A stretch of 64,000 nucleotides of DNA, taken from the NCBI GenBank assembly GCA_002286715.1, contig NSJX01000034.1, positions 62,001-126,000 on the forward strand, read 5' to 3'. A model generated the notes under the pieces. The model saw only the letters and a list, made by a program, of their open reading frames with translations, had not been told where the DNA came from and searched no databases. Shown here piece after piece: positions 22,817 through 33,370 of the stretch. Each line of letters begins with the position of its first letter. Position 1 is the first letter of the stretch. Both the position numbers and the translations under genes were made by a program. The stretch is from Dentipellis sp. KUC8613 (lineage: Eukaryota > Basidiomycota > Agaricomycetes > Russulales > Hericiaceae).

Positions 22817-24315
22817 ATGACTGTGACGGAGAAGCCGTACATTGTCTTCGGATACGGGTCGCTTATATTCAAGGTATGTGATCTCGCGTTTCACCAAGAT
22901 GCTGTACTATACATGAAGGTACTCAATTCCCAATATTTGACGGCAGCCCCCGCCACATGTCGCATCCGAAAGTGAGTATGCGTGTCATCTGTGCAGACTA
23001 TGGGTGGTAACTTCTATCCGTGTTCCAGCTCCTGGATACCTCAAAGGCTACGTCCGGCGCTTCGCGCAGAAATCGCACGACCACCGCGGTACGCCTGAGG
23101 TAGGCACACCTTAATCGTCTTCTCTCTTCCCTGCAATCATAACTTGACCCTCTTTGTGTATCTCGACGTGTAACAGAGCCCCGGTCGAGTGGTAACGCTC
23201 ATCCACCAGGAAGACTGGGACGCATTCTCGGGCTCTGTAAGTACTACTTGATGCCTTGTTCCTGGATGATGGTGTAGACTGATCGGGATGCAGGATCCAT
23301 TTCCACATGAAGATGTAGTGTGGGGTGCGCCATCTCATGCTGACCTGTGAGAGATATAACACCTTGCTGATGAGATATTCGACCCGCAGGCGTGGCGTAC
23401 ACCATCGACCCGGCCTATGCAGCGGAAGTGCGCGACTACCTAGGTATGCGGGCTTTCGAAGACATGAGTGGACTGTATCCTGACATACCGACTCAATTAC
23501 CTCAGACTATCGTGAAAAGGTAACCCTGCCCTGCGCCCACCCTCCATGATAGATTCAGGCTCATTTGAACTGAAATGAATGAAACGCAGGACGGCTATAC
23601 CCTCGAAGAAGTCGATATCTACGGCGTCGTCGACGGGCAGGAGTCCGTCATCCTGCACCGCGTCTCCGTACGGCCCTTTCATCTCCTTCCTCTCCTCTTT
23701 TCTCTTCTCAAACCTACCCATCCTTACCATCCGCTGCTTTGCCAGTGCTACGTCGGGCGCAGCGACAACCCGTCCTTTAGTAAGCCAACGCCACTATGTC
23801 GTCCGTTCAGAGATAAGGAGGCCGTTGCTGATGATGATGACCTTGCAGTCGGCTCGGAACCCCTCGACCAGCTCGCCGAGCGCATATGGCACTCCGTCGG
23901 GCCTTCAGGGCGCAACAAGGTCTGCATCGTCCCCGTTCCCCACCCTCTGTGCCCCATTCCCCATTCCCTTCTCCGTGTGCCGCGTAACATTCTCTCGCTC
24001 TCCCTTCCCCGTCCATGTGTATCTGTAATATCCACGCTTCGAGACACTGACACCAAACTGTAACTTGCGCACAGGACTACCTCTACCACCTCGCCGCCGC
24101 GGTCCACAAGCTCGCGCCCGAGTCGCACGACTCACATCTCTACGCGCTCGAGGTGCGTCTGCCTTCCCCCTTCGCACTCCTTCTGGATACGAGTTCTGAC
24201 TGATATCGTCACTATCACTAACACTGCTGATACTGCTTGTGTCCGGCGCTGTGCTGCATGGTGGGCGATACAGACGAGACTGCGAGCGCTCGACGACGCA
24301 CACGGGTCAAACTGA
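22817..24315 (+). CDS. GCG1: ChaC-type gamma-glutamylcyclotransferase (glutathione-specific)
   Basis: Cytosolic enzyme cleaving glutathione to 5-oxoproline and Cys-Gly. Twelve small exons: 22817-22873, 22947-22971, 23029-23099, 23177-23236, 23294-23324, 23390-23443, 23506-23519, 23590-23667, 23746-23779, 23849-23919, 24075-24152 and 24274-24315. All phases close and give 204 aa, about the family's usual length. The substrate loop VFGYGSLIFK is at residues 9-18, the family's GYLKGYVRRFAQ and HRGTPESPGRVVTL follow, and the catalytic Glu is expected in DYREKDGY. YVGRSDNPSF and GPSGRNKDYLYHLA complete the ChaC signature. Exons of 14 and 25 nt make this one of the more fragmented genes here. The exon 8/9 junction (RVS-CYVG) could shift slightly. 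Confidence 0.88.
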
Positions 24316-24789
24316 GCGCGTGCGAGCTCCGGGACCGCGCCGGTGCCGTGATGTCGATGCCGATACTTACGATCCGCGGGAGCATGGGGCGAAGTAGAAG
24401 CAGAGGCGGAAACGGGGATAGAACCGAGCCAATGATATCGATACTGAAACCTAGATATAAACAAAGCAGAAACAGAAATGGAGACGGAGATGGAGCTGTA
24501 TGATGTATAAACATATCACGAACACAGGCGCAAACACGAAAGCAAGCACACGGACACGGACACGGACACAAACGTGAACACGGACACGGACTAGGTAAGA
24601 AACAGAAACAGGGACAGGGACAGGCGGCGAAAGAGGCGCTCCCGCATCGACAGTAGGCAGCAGACCTCGGGGTAGCAGTAAGTAGCAGTAGGAGCAGCAA
24701 GGGATATCAGTACGCGTACGTATATCTGCAACCTCAACCTCAACACAACTCGAGAACCCGAACCGGGATCCTCGCGCTCATGCTGGGTG
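24316..24789. other. Convergent 3' spacer with short tandem repeat
   Basis: Lies between the ends of the ChaC gene and the DUF21 gene. It is rich in CACGGA and CAGGGA hexamer-like words. No gene seen. Confidence 0.5.
24546..24620. repeat. CACGGA/CAGGGA hexamer-type microsatellite
   Basis: Imperfect repeats of CACGGA (24548-24590, interrupted by an AAACGTGAA spacer) followed by AAACAGGGACAGGGACAGG (up to about 24624). It lies in the non-coding spacer between convergent genes. Likely slippage-prone; no function implied. Confidence 0.7.
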
Positions 24790-27125
24790 TTATGACCTCA
24801 CGCTCCCCAGCGTGCTCCGGTCCAAGCTCGCGCTGATCGTCGTCCCATAATGCACCACGCCGTTCCCATTCCCGATCCCCGCCCCAATCTGCCCCGGTAT
24901 GGGCGCAGGCGTGGGCGCGAGCTGGTTCTCGGGCGCGGGGCTCGCGGGCAGCAGCGGCGTGCGCTCGCCGCTGACGGTGGAGGACTCGACGCGGCGCTCG
25001 CGCTCGACGATGCTGTGTGAGGTAAGATGAGAGGTGAGAAGGAGGAGTTAGTTCATGCGTGTGGTGTGGTGAGGAGGGGAGAGGTACGGACCCACGCATG
25101 ACGGCGGCGGTCGTGACGCGCCGCGCGCGCCGCTTGCTCTGATTGTCCTCGTAGCGGTCCGTCTCGTCGACGATCTCTTCCGAGATGATCTCTTCGATGA
25201 TATCTATACCCCCCTAGGTCAGCACGCTGCGCATGCGCAAAGTGACAAGGTGGGCGCACCTTCGAGCGTGATGACGCCGATCGCGCCGCCTGCTACACCT
25301 GGGGTTGTGCTGATGAGCAGCAGGTGCGCGCGGCCTGTTTGGCTGGAGACGAGTCGCACATTAGCAGTGGAAGAGACGAGGTGTAATGTAGTGACATACA
25401 AGTAGTCAAGCGCCTGGAAACAGTTTATCGACGGCTTGGCCTCTGGGAGGATAGACAGTGGGAACTTGGATACAGGCGAACACTGCGCGGGGTCATAGGA
25501 AAGCAACTGGTCGAACGAGAATCAGCCAAGCAGCGCATTGAGAGAGAAAGCTGGTGTGTGTTGAAAGAGGTACCTTCTTGACGAGAAGCAGGCCGACGAA
25601 GGCTAGCGGCTTTCCGGGTTCGTGGATCGGAAAGCGGGAGTAGCCGCTGGTTAGTCTGTGTGGGAGGAATGCGCGTAAGCTTGGGGTGTACTTATTCTGA
25701 GGGGTATTCAGCGACTGACATGTAGTCTACGGTTTTGGTGTCCAGGATCGCATCAGAGCTCAGGGTCACGACATCCTAGACATTTAGGGTCAGCCGGAGC
25801 ACACATACACTGGCGTGATGCGAGGTAGAGATAGGTGAGGCAGCGAGCGCACCTTCATCGGCGTCATGATCGTCTCGACGTTCTTCGTGTTGAGCTCGAG
25901 CACGCCGTTGAGGATGCTGATCTCGTCGTCGCGCAGCGGCTCCTCGCCGTGGCGGTGGAACTGCAGGAACGACTTGAGCTCGGCTTTCTTGTAGGTGTGC
26001 GCCTCGTTCGCGCCGAGGACGTAGTCGAGTAGCTTGGCGATGGGCCAGGCAATAGGTGCTGGAAACGCGCTTCAGCTTTAGGCTGAGCTAGGTGCGGACG
26101 GTGAATAGGCGTACCGAAGAGATACATAAGACCTAGCACAAAGGGTGCACATGTTGCGCCTATGGAAAGGCCGTAGCGGACGCTGACGGCTTGTGGGATG
26201 ATCCTGGAGACTATACTTAGCCTGTGGGATGTTTGCGGACTGCGGGAGTACTCACTCTCTGGGGAGGAACAATCACGTCGAATTCAGTATGAGGAAGGCA
26301 GGTTCTGTCAGCTATGACGCGCGGGCGCTTACCCGAATATAACTGAATTTCGAAGTCATTATGGTCAGTATACTGCTGCTTGGTGGACGATGGATGATAC
26401 ACACCAATCATCGTTGTTGAGATCACGATGGCAGCTACGCCGCCGCCGATCTGCAGGCACACATGTTTGAGATACCGATGCCGGCGTAGACACGGCGACT
26501 TACCGCGCTGTCCAGGAAGATGGGCAAACTCTCGTTGATGATCTGGATCGTCGCATGAGCCGCGATCGACGAGTGCGCGGATAGGGATACGTACCACATT
26601 GCTGAGCAGGAGGACCTGAAGCGTGTCTGTGCGTTAGATGGGGATGTAAATGTGACAGGTGGGCACGCACCACCAAGACCCAATGTCTTCCTTTCGTTAG
26701 GAGCCGCAGGACTGTTGTACACGGTCAGACACAATCCGAGCAACACAGGCTAGTGGTCCAACCTTTCGCTGCGTTTGCTCTCTCTTTGGGTTCTTCAGAC
26801 GACGCGGCCAACACGCGTAAGTGCAGCTCATCGAGTCCCATAAGTCCGAGTGTCAAGCTGGCAACGCGCCCCACAACGCGAGGTCGCTCAACCCGTCAGC
26901 AACCCGTTCACAGTAATTTCAAAGGCACAAGAATGCTCACCCGGCAAAGACACCTCCCGCCAGCACGAGCCCGATGCTCACGATGACCTTGTACCAGAAC
27001 TCGGGTGACCCCACCTCCTCGCCGCCATCCGCCGCGCGGACATGCTCGTCGAATACGCGAACCGAGGGGAAAGCATTAACAGATGATACAGACAAACAAG
27101 CGGCCAGAACAGTAAGGACGGACAT
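24790..27125 (-). CDS. MAM3: DUF21 (CNNM) and CBS-domain membrane protein, Mam3-like
   Basis: Membrane protein of the CNNM/CorC family (yeast Mam3, vacuolar, linked to divalent metal homeostasis). Sixteen exons from 27125 down to 24790; all phases close, giving about 465 aa. Exon 1 has a signal peptide (MSVLTVLAACLSVSSVNAF) and a membrane segment (VIVSIGLVLAGGVFAG). The DUF21 core follows: LTLGLMGLDELHLRVL, GRHWVLVVLLLSNV, NESLPIFLD, STTMIVIFGEIIPQAVSVRYG, then LGLMYLF. CBS-pair hallmarks are MTPMKDVVTLSSDAILD, SGYSRFPIHEPG, GLLLVKK and AIGVITLEDIIEEIISEEIVDETD. The motif FGEIIPQ can be read only if two micro-exons are spliced: 26342-26333 (10 nt) and 26258-26256 (3 nt, AGA). A Ser/Pro-rich tail ends the protein. 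Confidence 0.9.
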
Positions 27126-27878
27126 CCAGAGACGAAACTCTGAGTAGGGGGTAGGAAGCCTATACGAGCGCGGTGGGACTGTTGTTATAAGGTGGCCAAG
27201 CCGCGCCGAGGGGCTCGGGTTCTCATCCCGCCAATCCGTCGGGCCGACTGAAACGTCACAGCCTCGTAAATTGCACCAGTCAGGGTCGGTTCTGTGCAAA
27301 ACATATTTTAAGGCATAAAGTAGCGACTGAATTGGTGCAGGAAGTGGCTCAATATGTGTTTCGGAGGACCACATTCCCTATTCAGTCGGAAGTACACCGT
27401 CCCTCATGTTCCCCTGCAACAGGACTTGCTCCTGCACGCCCTTACATCTGCTCCACCCACACCCTCGACAACAGACTTCTTTGTGACACTTTGAAGGCGC
27501 AAATTATTCTCCTCTGTATCGATTCACCCGCCCGAAGAATTTGAAATCCGTGCATACTGCCCACGCACGTGCGGCTATGAAACGGCAAGTCGCTTTTTTA
27601 TGGTACCTCAGGTCGGCCAGGGAGCTGTGGGGGATGCAAAAACGCATGGAAGAAAGCGATATTGGCCACGAAGTACCCAGCGCCGTTCACGGCGATTGTG
27701 CTCCCTCATAAGAAATCTTGGCAAAGGCTTCGCATTCTGGACTCTGCCTTATCGGTACTTGCGAGTTCTATCATGAACTTATCCTCCACCAGATGACCTT
27801 GTGAGCAGTCTTGGAAGTCAGCAATCTCCTTGGAACCGACGCTAGCCTACCCAACATCGATATATACAGCACTCGCCC
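27126..27878. other. Intergenic between MAM3-like and TRM2 genes
   Basis: Both genes are on the minus strand, so this holds the MAM3-like promoter and the TRM2 3' end. The open frame running upstream of the MAM3 start (to 27374) is in frame but would put the signal peptide inside, so I do not use it. No other gene seen. Confidence 0.45.
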
Positions 27879-29923
27879 TTAAGCCTCTCCAGCAGGCACG
27901 TCCACAAGCTGCAGCACCGCAACCGACTCCACATGCGCCGTCTGGGGGAACAAGTCGAACCCGCGCAAGCTCTCCAGCACATACCTCCCCTTGCCCTCGC
28001 CCTTGCCCCCGCCCGCCTCCGACTGCCTCAAAATCATGCCCACATCCCGCGCCTGCGTGTGCACGTTGCAGCTGACATACACGACCGTGCGCGGGCGGAA
28101 CGCGAGCAGCTGCGCGATGAAGGGCGCGTCGCAGCCCTTGCGCGGCGGGTCGATCACGAGCACCGTCCGGCGCGGCGGGAACTCGGGCACCGCGCCGAAG
28201 ATGTGCGCCGCGTCGCCCGCGCGGAACGAGAGCTGCCCCGCGGGGAAGCCGTTCAGCGCCGCGTTGTGCGTCGCGAACCGGATCGAGTCCGCGGAGAGCT
28301 CGATCCCCGCGACGTGCGTGAAGTGCGGCGCGAGCGTGAGCGCGAAGAGCCCCGCGCCGCAGTACGCGTCGACGAGGTGTGTCGGCCGCTCCGAGGGGAG
28401 GGTGGCGGAGCCTGGGGGGAAGATCGCGTCGCGGACGTAGGTGGTGAGGGGGACGAGCACGGAGTTGTTGTTTTGGAAGAACGAGCCCGCTTGGTACTCG
28501 AAGACAGTCGACCCGACGCGCTCTCGTACGGTCGCCTTGTGGTCCGTGATACACACGTGCTTCTCTAGTGCGGTCGACAGCTCTGCGACGGCGTCAGTCT
28601 CGCCTTCAGGGCGTTCTAGTGAGTCGCGGAGAAGTAGCGATACGCCTTTCTTGTACGAGTAGATTTTTCTGGACAGGGGTTAGTATACTTCGCCATGCGC
28701 CGCAAGATGAACATACTTTGTGATGTCTTCACGAAGAGGACCATACGCCTCGTTCAGTACAGGTGTCGCAATGGGACATTCTTCGATGTCCATGACATGT
28801 CGTTTACCGATGTGGTTGAACCCGATCTTCAGCCAGTCCGGTTTGGCCTCCCCTGGAGGAGCACCCGCTTTTGCCAGTTTCTTTGGTGGCGCGTCGAAGT
28901 GAGGAGTTATTTTTGTTCGGTATCCATATTGCAGGGGAGATGCAATGGTGGGTTGTATTGGCGGAATGACGGACGGCGAAAGGTCTGCAATGGGGTAAGT
29001 ATGGGACCGGTATATATGTGCTATCAGGAACCCACCTGAATAATTTTGGTACGCCTTCACAACGACGTCTCGCTTGAGGTCAAGCTGGGTCTCGTATGAC
29101 AGCATCTGCACGGACAAAATCAGACCGTGAACCTCGCGAATTGCGAACAACGCGTACCTGGTACTGGCACCCTGCACACTTGCCAAAGTATTTGCACTTC
29201 ACTCTACTCATATCTCTCAGCTCATTATTGGGCTCCTCGATGCTCACGAGGTCCGCAAACGAGTGCAGCCGGCTCTGGCGGTAGACTCTCGCGCGCAGCC
29301 GTTCACCAGGGAGCGCGAACGGCACGACAATAACCCACGGCCGTCGTTCAATCGTCGCCAGCGCCAGCGCTTCACCTGCATTCCAAATCCTCGTGAACTC
29401 GTGCCAATAACGTCCACGGACCGACACGAAGAAGCTTACCGCTAGACGACATCGCCGACACCGTCACCTCGACCTCCTCCAAGAACCCAAACGGCGACTC
29501 CCACTCCGTTCCGCTCGCAATCGCCTCGTCCACCGCCGCCTGCCCGAGCACGGCGACCACGTCCTTGTACACGACGTCTTCCGACGTGCCGGGCTCGGGC
29601 AGGACGTGCTTGTGCTTCTTCCGCTGCTTCCGCGCGTCCTTCTTCGCCGCCTTCTTGCTCATCGTCGCCGCCGCCTCGTTCGAGGCGACCGTGATCTCCG
29701 GCGCGCCGTCCTCGACGCGCTGGTCCTGCACGGGATCGATGCGGGCTTTCTTCTCGGACGGCGCGGGCGCGGCGTCGTCCATGGCGGATGCTGGTCGGGT
29801 TTTGGTTGTAGTTGTGGGTTCGGTCATTACACGCCTGGCCAGGTGGGTGAGTTTGTTCTGCTGATTATACAAGGGCCGTGTGCGCCTGAGAAGGAGTGTG
29901 GCCTGGCGAAGCCGAGGAAGCAT
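27879..29923 (-). CDS. TRM2: tRNA (uracil-5-)-methyltransferase, Trm2/TrmA family
   Basis: SAM-dependent enzyme making m5U54 in the T loop of tRNA. Minus-strand exons 29923-29440, 29375-29158, 29105-29036, 28984-28717 and 28668-27879 keep phase and give 609 aa. Order: N-terminal extension, Lys-rich segment, TRAM-like region (PFALPGERLRARVYRQ), cysteine cluster CKYFGKCAGCQYQ, then YGYRTKITPHFD and the Rossmann methyltransferase with FEYQAGSFFQNN, LVDAYCGAGLFAL, GIELSADSI and DPPRKGCD, and the catalytic Cys in YVSCNVHTQARD. The first 32 residues (MLPRLRQATLLLRRTRPLYN, acid-free and Arg-rich) look mitochondrial. A second Met at MTEPTTTTK would give a nuclear or cytosolic form. Confidence 0.92.
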
Positions 29924-30587
29924 GCAAAGCGAAGGATATGGGTCTCTTTCGTGCTAGAATTTCCAGCGAATCGCTGACATCCAATTTGCGTTTGGCGGCT
30001 TGGGCCCCTGAAACAGGTTTCTCCTTTCTCTATTTGGGCATGTTTTACCGCATATGGAGCTGGTTCGCTCGGTGCGAAAAGACATATACTCGATACTTCG
30101 GATATGGAAGCGTTTTTCTACCAGTTTCAGGTCGAATCAGTGTGAAAAGCAAGGCTGCTGGGCTCGTCGGCCCTTCGGATTGTGTCGGATCTATGTCAAA
30201 TAGTGATACCGACCCAAGGCGTACCGACATATAGCTCTGTGGTCCTTGGCGATAGCTCTTGGAGCTTCCACTCTCACCCCAAACACGATACGCATACTGT
30301 GCGTTTCAAACAGAAAAATTGAAGTTTCACCTACATTCTGCCAAGCCATCCTGAACGGATCGATACCGAGCCTATCGCCGTCAGGGGCCATATTTCGCCT
30401 CGATCTAATCTTATCTGCATTGCCCCACGTAAAGATAACCCGGTGACCAAAAGTTTTGACTCGAGTTCAAGGTGGAGTACATATTTAAACGAAGTCCAGC
30501 ACCGATGTGTTCAATTTTACGGACCCAACTCTACCCCACGTTCGCGTCTACGTCTCTCGCGCGATCCGCCCGACATCCAAAAGCACG
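29924..30587. other. Divergent intergenic region TRM2 / branched-chain aminotransferase
   Basis: 664 bp between divergent starts, presumably both promoters. TATTTAAA-like sequence at about 30481-30486 (ACATATTTAAACG) lies about 105 bp before the aminotransferase ATG and could serve as a TATA element. No gene seen. Confidence 0.45.
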
Positions 30588-32102
30588 ATGGCCATTGCAC
30601 AGTCTACCGCACCGCTGAATCCCAATGGCACGCCCATGCCTGCGAAGGACGCAGAGCTCGTCAAGAACGGCTCCTCGTCGCTGAAGGCGAAGATTGACGT
30701 GCGTGCTCTTTATTCTAGACGTGGCCAAGGCTGACCTTGACAATGACGCACACAGGTCTCGTCTCTCAAGGAGACCATCTCCACGTCACTGAAGGAGGTC
30801 CCCAAACCCGAGGACCTCGTCTTCGGCCAGGTATACACTACTCCCTCTACGTGCTAAGAATGAATCTGCTCACACGCGAACCACAGGTTATGACAGACCA
30901 CATGCTCATCCTGTCGTACACCCCCGAATCTGGCTGGTCTGCACCCGAAATCAAGCCGTACGGCCCCCTGAGCTTGGACCCGTCAAGCTCATGCTTCCAG
31001 TACTGCCCGAACGTCTTCGAGGGCATGAAGGTACGCACTATAGCCACTCGTCATGCTCACCTGCACTCACGCCTCACGATGTACACCAGGCGTACATCGG
31101 ACCTGACGGAAAGCCGCGCCTGTTCCGCCCCGAGCTGAACATGGCCCGCATGGAGAAGTCTGCTGAGCGCGTTGCGCTGCCGGTACGTCCCACCTTCCCA
31201 TCCCAAACGAGCCCCAACGCTGAGACCAAGTACCTCTCAGACCTTCGACACAGACGCGCTCCTTGTGCTCATCAAGCGCCTCGTAGCGATTGACGCGCGC
31301 TGGATCCCGCGCTCCAAAGGGTGCAGTCTGTACATCCGGCCCACCATCATTGGCACGCGCGCCGCGCTCGGCGTCGCCGCGTCCAACCACGCGCTGCTGT
31401 ACGTGATCATGTCGCCCACGGGCCCGTACTTCCGCACGCCGTCGGGCATCTCGCTCCTCGGCGTGAACGAGCACGTCCGCTCGTGGCCCGGCGGCACCGG
31501 CGGATACAAGCTCGGCCTCAACTACGCACCGTGCTTCCACCCGCAGCGCCTCGCCGCTGACAAGGGCTACCAGCAGGTCCTGTGGCTCATCGGCGAGAAC
31601 ATCACCGAGGCGGGTGCGATGAACTTCTTCGCGGTTGTGAAGCGCGATGACGGCGGTGTGTACCGTGTTCCCTAGACTTCTTTGGCCACTCCGGCTTACT
31701 TGCGACTGTTGTTTAGATCTGGACATCGTCACCCCGCCGCTGGACGGCACGATCCTGCCCGGCGTCACGCGCGCGTCGGTGCTCTCGCTCCTCTCCGCGC
31801 ACCCCGCGCAGACGTCGCTCCCGAACCTCTCGAACAAGACGCGCCTGCACACGCACGAGCGGCCCATCACGATGACCGAGCTCGCCGCGTGGAGCGCCGC
31901 GGGCCGCCTGCTCGAGTGCTTCGTCGTCGGCACCGCCGTCGTCGTCACGCCCGTCTCGCGCATCGGCTGGCAGGACCGCGACATCGCGCTCCCTGAGTAC
32001 AAGGCCGTCATGGGCCCCGTCACGGCGGCGCTGTATGAGAGGCTGGTCGATATCCAGGAGGGACGCGTGGAGTGGCAGGGCTGGAGCGCGACTTGTGTTT
32101 AG
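30588..32102 (+). CDS. BAT2: Branched-chain amino acid aminotransferase
   Basis: PLP enzyme (class IV) for the reversible last step of Leu, Ile and Val synthesis or the first step of their breakdown. Exons 30588-30698, 30756-30830, 30887-31030, 31090-31182, 31241-31655 and 31717-32102 give 407 aa, the normal family length. Visible signatures: FGQVMTDHML, YGPLSLDPSS, QYCPNVFEGMKAYIGPDG, FRPELNMARM, LYIRPTIIGT, then GGYKLGLNY with the PLP Lys at about residue 231, NITEAGAMNFF, PPLDGTILPGVTRASVL, and a C-terminal ECFVVGTAVVVTPV. No mitochondrial presequence is evident (MAIAQSTAPLNPNG), so a cytosolic BAT2-like role is more likely than BAT1, but this is only inferred from the N-terminus. Confidence 0.94.
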
Positions 32103-33370
32103 ATGTGTTTTTGGGTGGGTGGGCTGTGACCCGTGATGGTATGGCTGCCGATGTGGGGGAAAAGGACCTGTAGGAGGTCCACATTTACCTGTGATTTGAT
32201 ACCGTGATTTAGAAGTCTTCCTACGAATTGTACACACATAAACTGGTTTAACACACTGTGGGGCTGGATCAGCCGTAGAAAAGTATTGGATGGACCGACC
32301 TTCGAATAGGCTGCGAAGCGAGCAGGCATCTGGCTCCTTGCGTGGTCAGGGCGGTAGCCCAACGTCGAGTAAGTAGACTGAGAGATCTAGAGACTCGGCA
32401 GTCGAACTGACGTGCGTACGGTCAGCCACCCGCGCCGCACCATAAAAGGCAAGCTGGTCCGTGCGCCGCACAGCGCCCCTCATAAGGCAGCCCCGGACAA
32501 TCGTGTCCCCCATCTCTTGTGCTCGGGCATGTACTGTCGCCAGTGAGGTTTCTACCGAGGCACAGTCTTTTGCTGATTGCAAATTACACATCCGAACTCG
32601 TCTGTTAGCTTCGGCTTTCAGCAATTTTTGAAAACCCCTTCTTCGCTTTGGTTTCTTGGCTTTTGGTTTTGGATCCGGGGAAGATGCGACAGACGCATTG
32701 GAGGATCATTCGGATGGATAGTGTAGCTCGTCGATAGGATTGCAATGCAATGATAAAGTTCTTTCTACTACATGATATGTGTGATGTTTTTATTTATACA
32801 AAAGCAATAATTGCGAGAACTGAAACTAATGGCGATTGCGAGGAAGGATGACACGGATAGCAGTCGCACGGGAGCATGTAGGATGGTGGACATAAGAAAT
32901 GCGGCAGACTTTCGACAAAGCACCATTGTCTTGTTGAGGTTGTTAAAACCGGCTGAAGAAGGTCCTTGCGAGGCTGGCTGCATGCAGCCCTCGAGCGTTT
33001 GCGGTACGACAATTGCGTGTCATAGAACATGTTTTATTGAGCCGTCGAGTGCATGGGATACAACCTGGCTGGTGATGCGTCTAGGTGATAAGGGATTGGC
33101 TGGACCGTAGTTGAAGGCGAGAACTCGGGGTACATGGGGGTGCAGTAGGCGAGAACGAGCTATAGAGACGCGAAGAACGCCAGACTGAGAGGGAGGAGAT
33201 AGCCTGGGATCTCGGACACGATACCACCTTGCGGTGCGCTTGAGCTTCGGGCAACCATGACGAGTGCTATGTGGTTCCAACGGCTCAAGCGCAGGGAGCG
33301 CTCGTCTGGGGGACCGTAAGCGTGTTCGTATCGAGATGCGTCGTTGATCTAGTCATCTGTCTTCGCCTAG
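32103..33370. other. Gene-poor region, left part
   Basis: First part of an 8.7-kb stretch without a recognisable gene. Open frames here are short, overlap on both strands and show no domain or exon chain. Repeat words typical of the array further right begin to appear at about 33370. Confidence 0.5.

Noticed and set aside
27126..27374. N-terminal extension of the Mam3-like protein
   Set aside because: The frame is open, but using it would bury the signal peptide that begins at 27125.
31067..32023. 318-codon minus-strand open frame
   Set aside because: Antisense shadow of the branched-chain aminotransferase, whose spliced frame has all family motifs.
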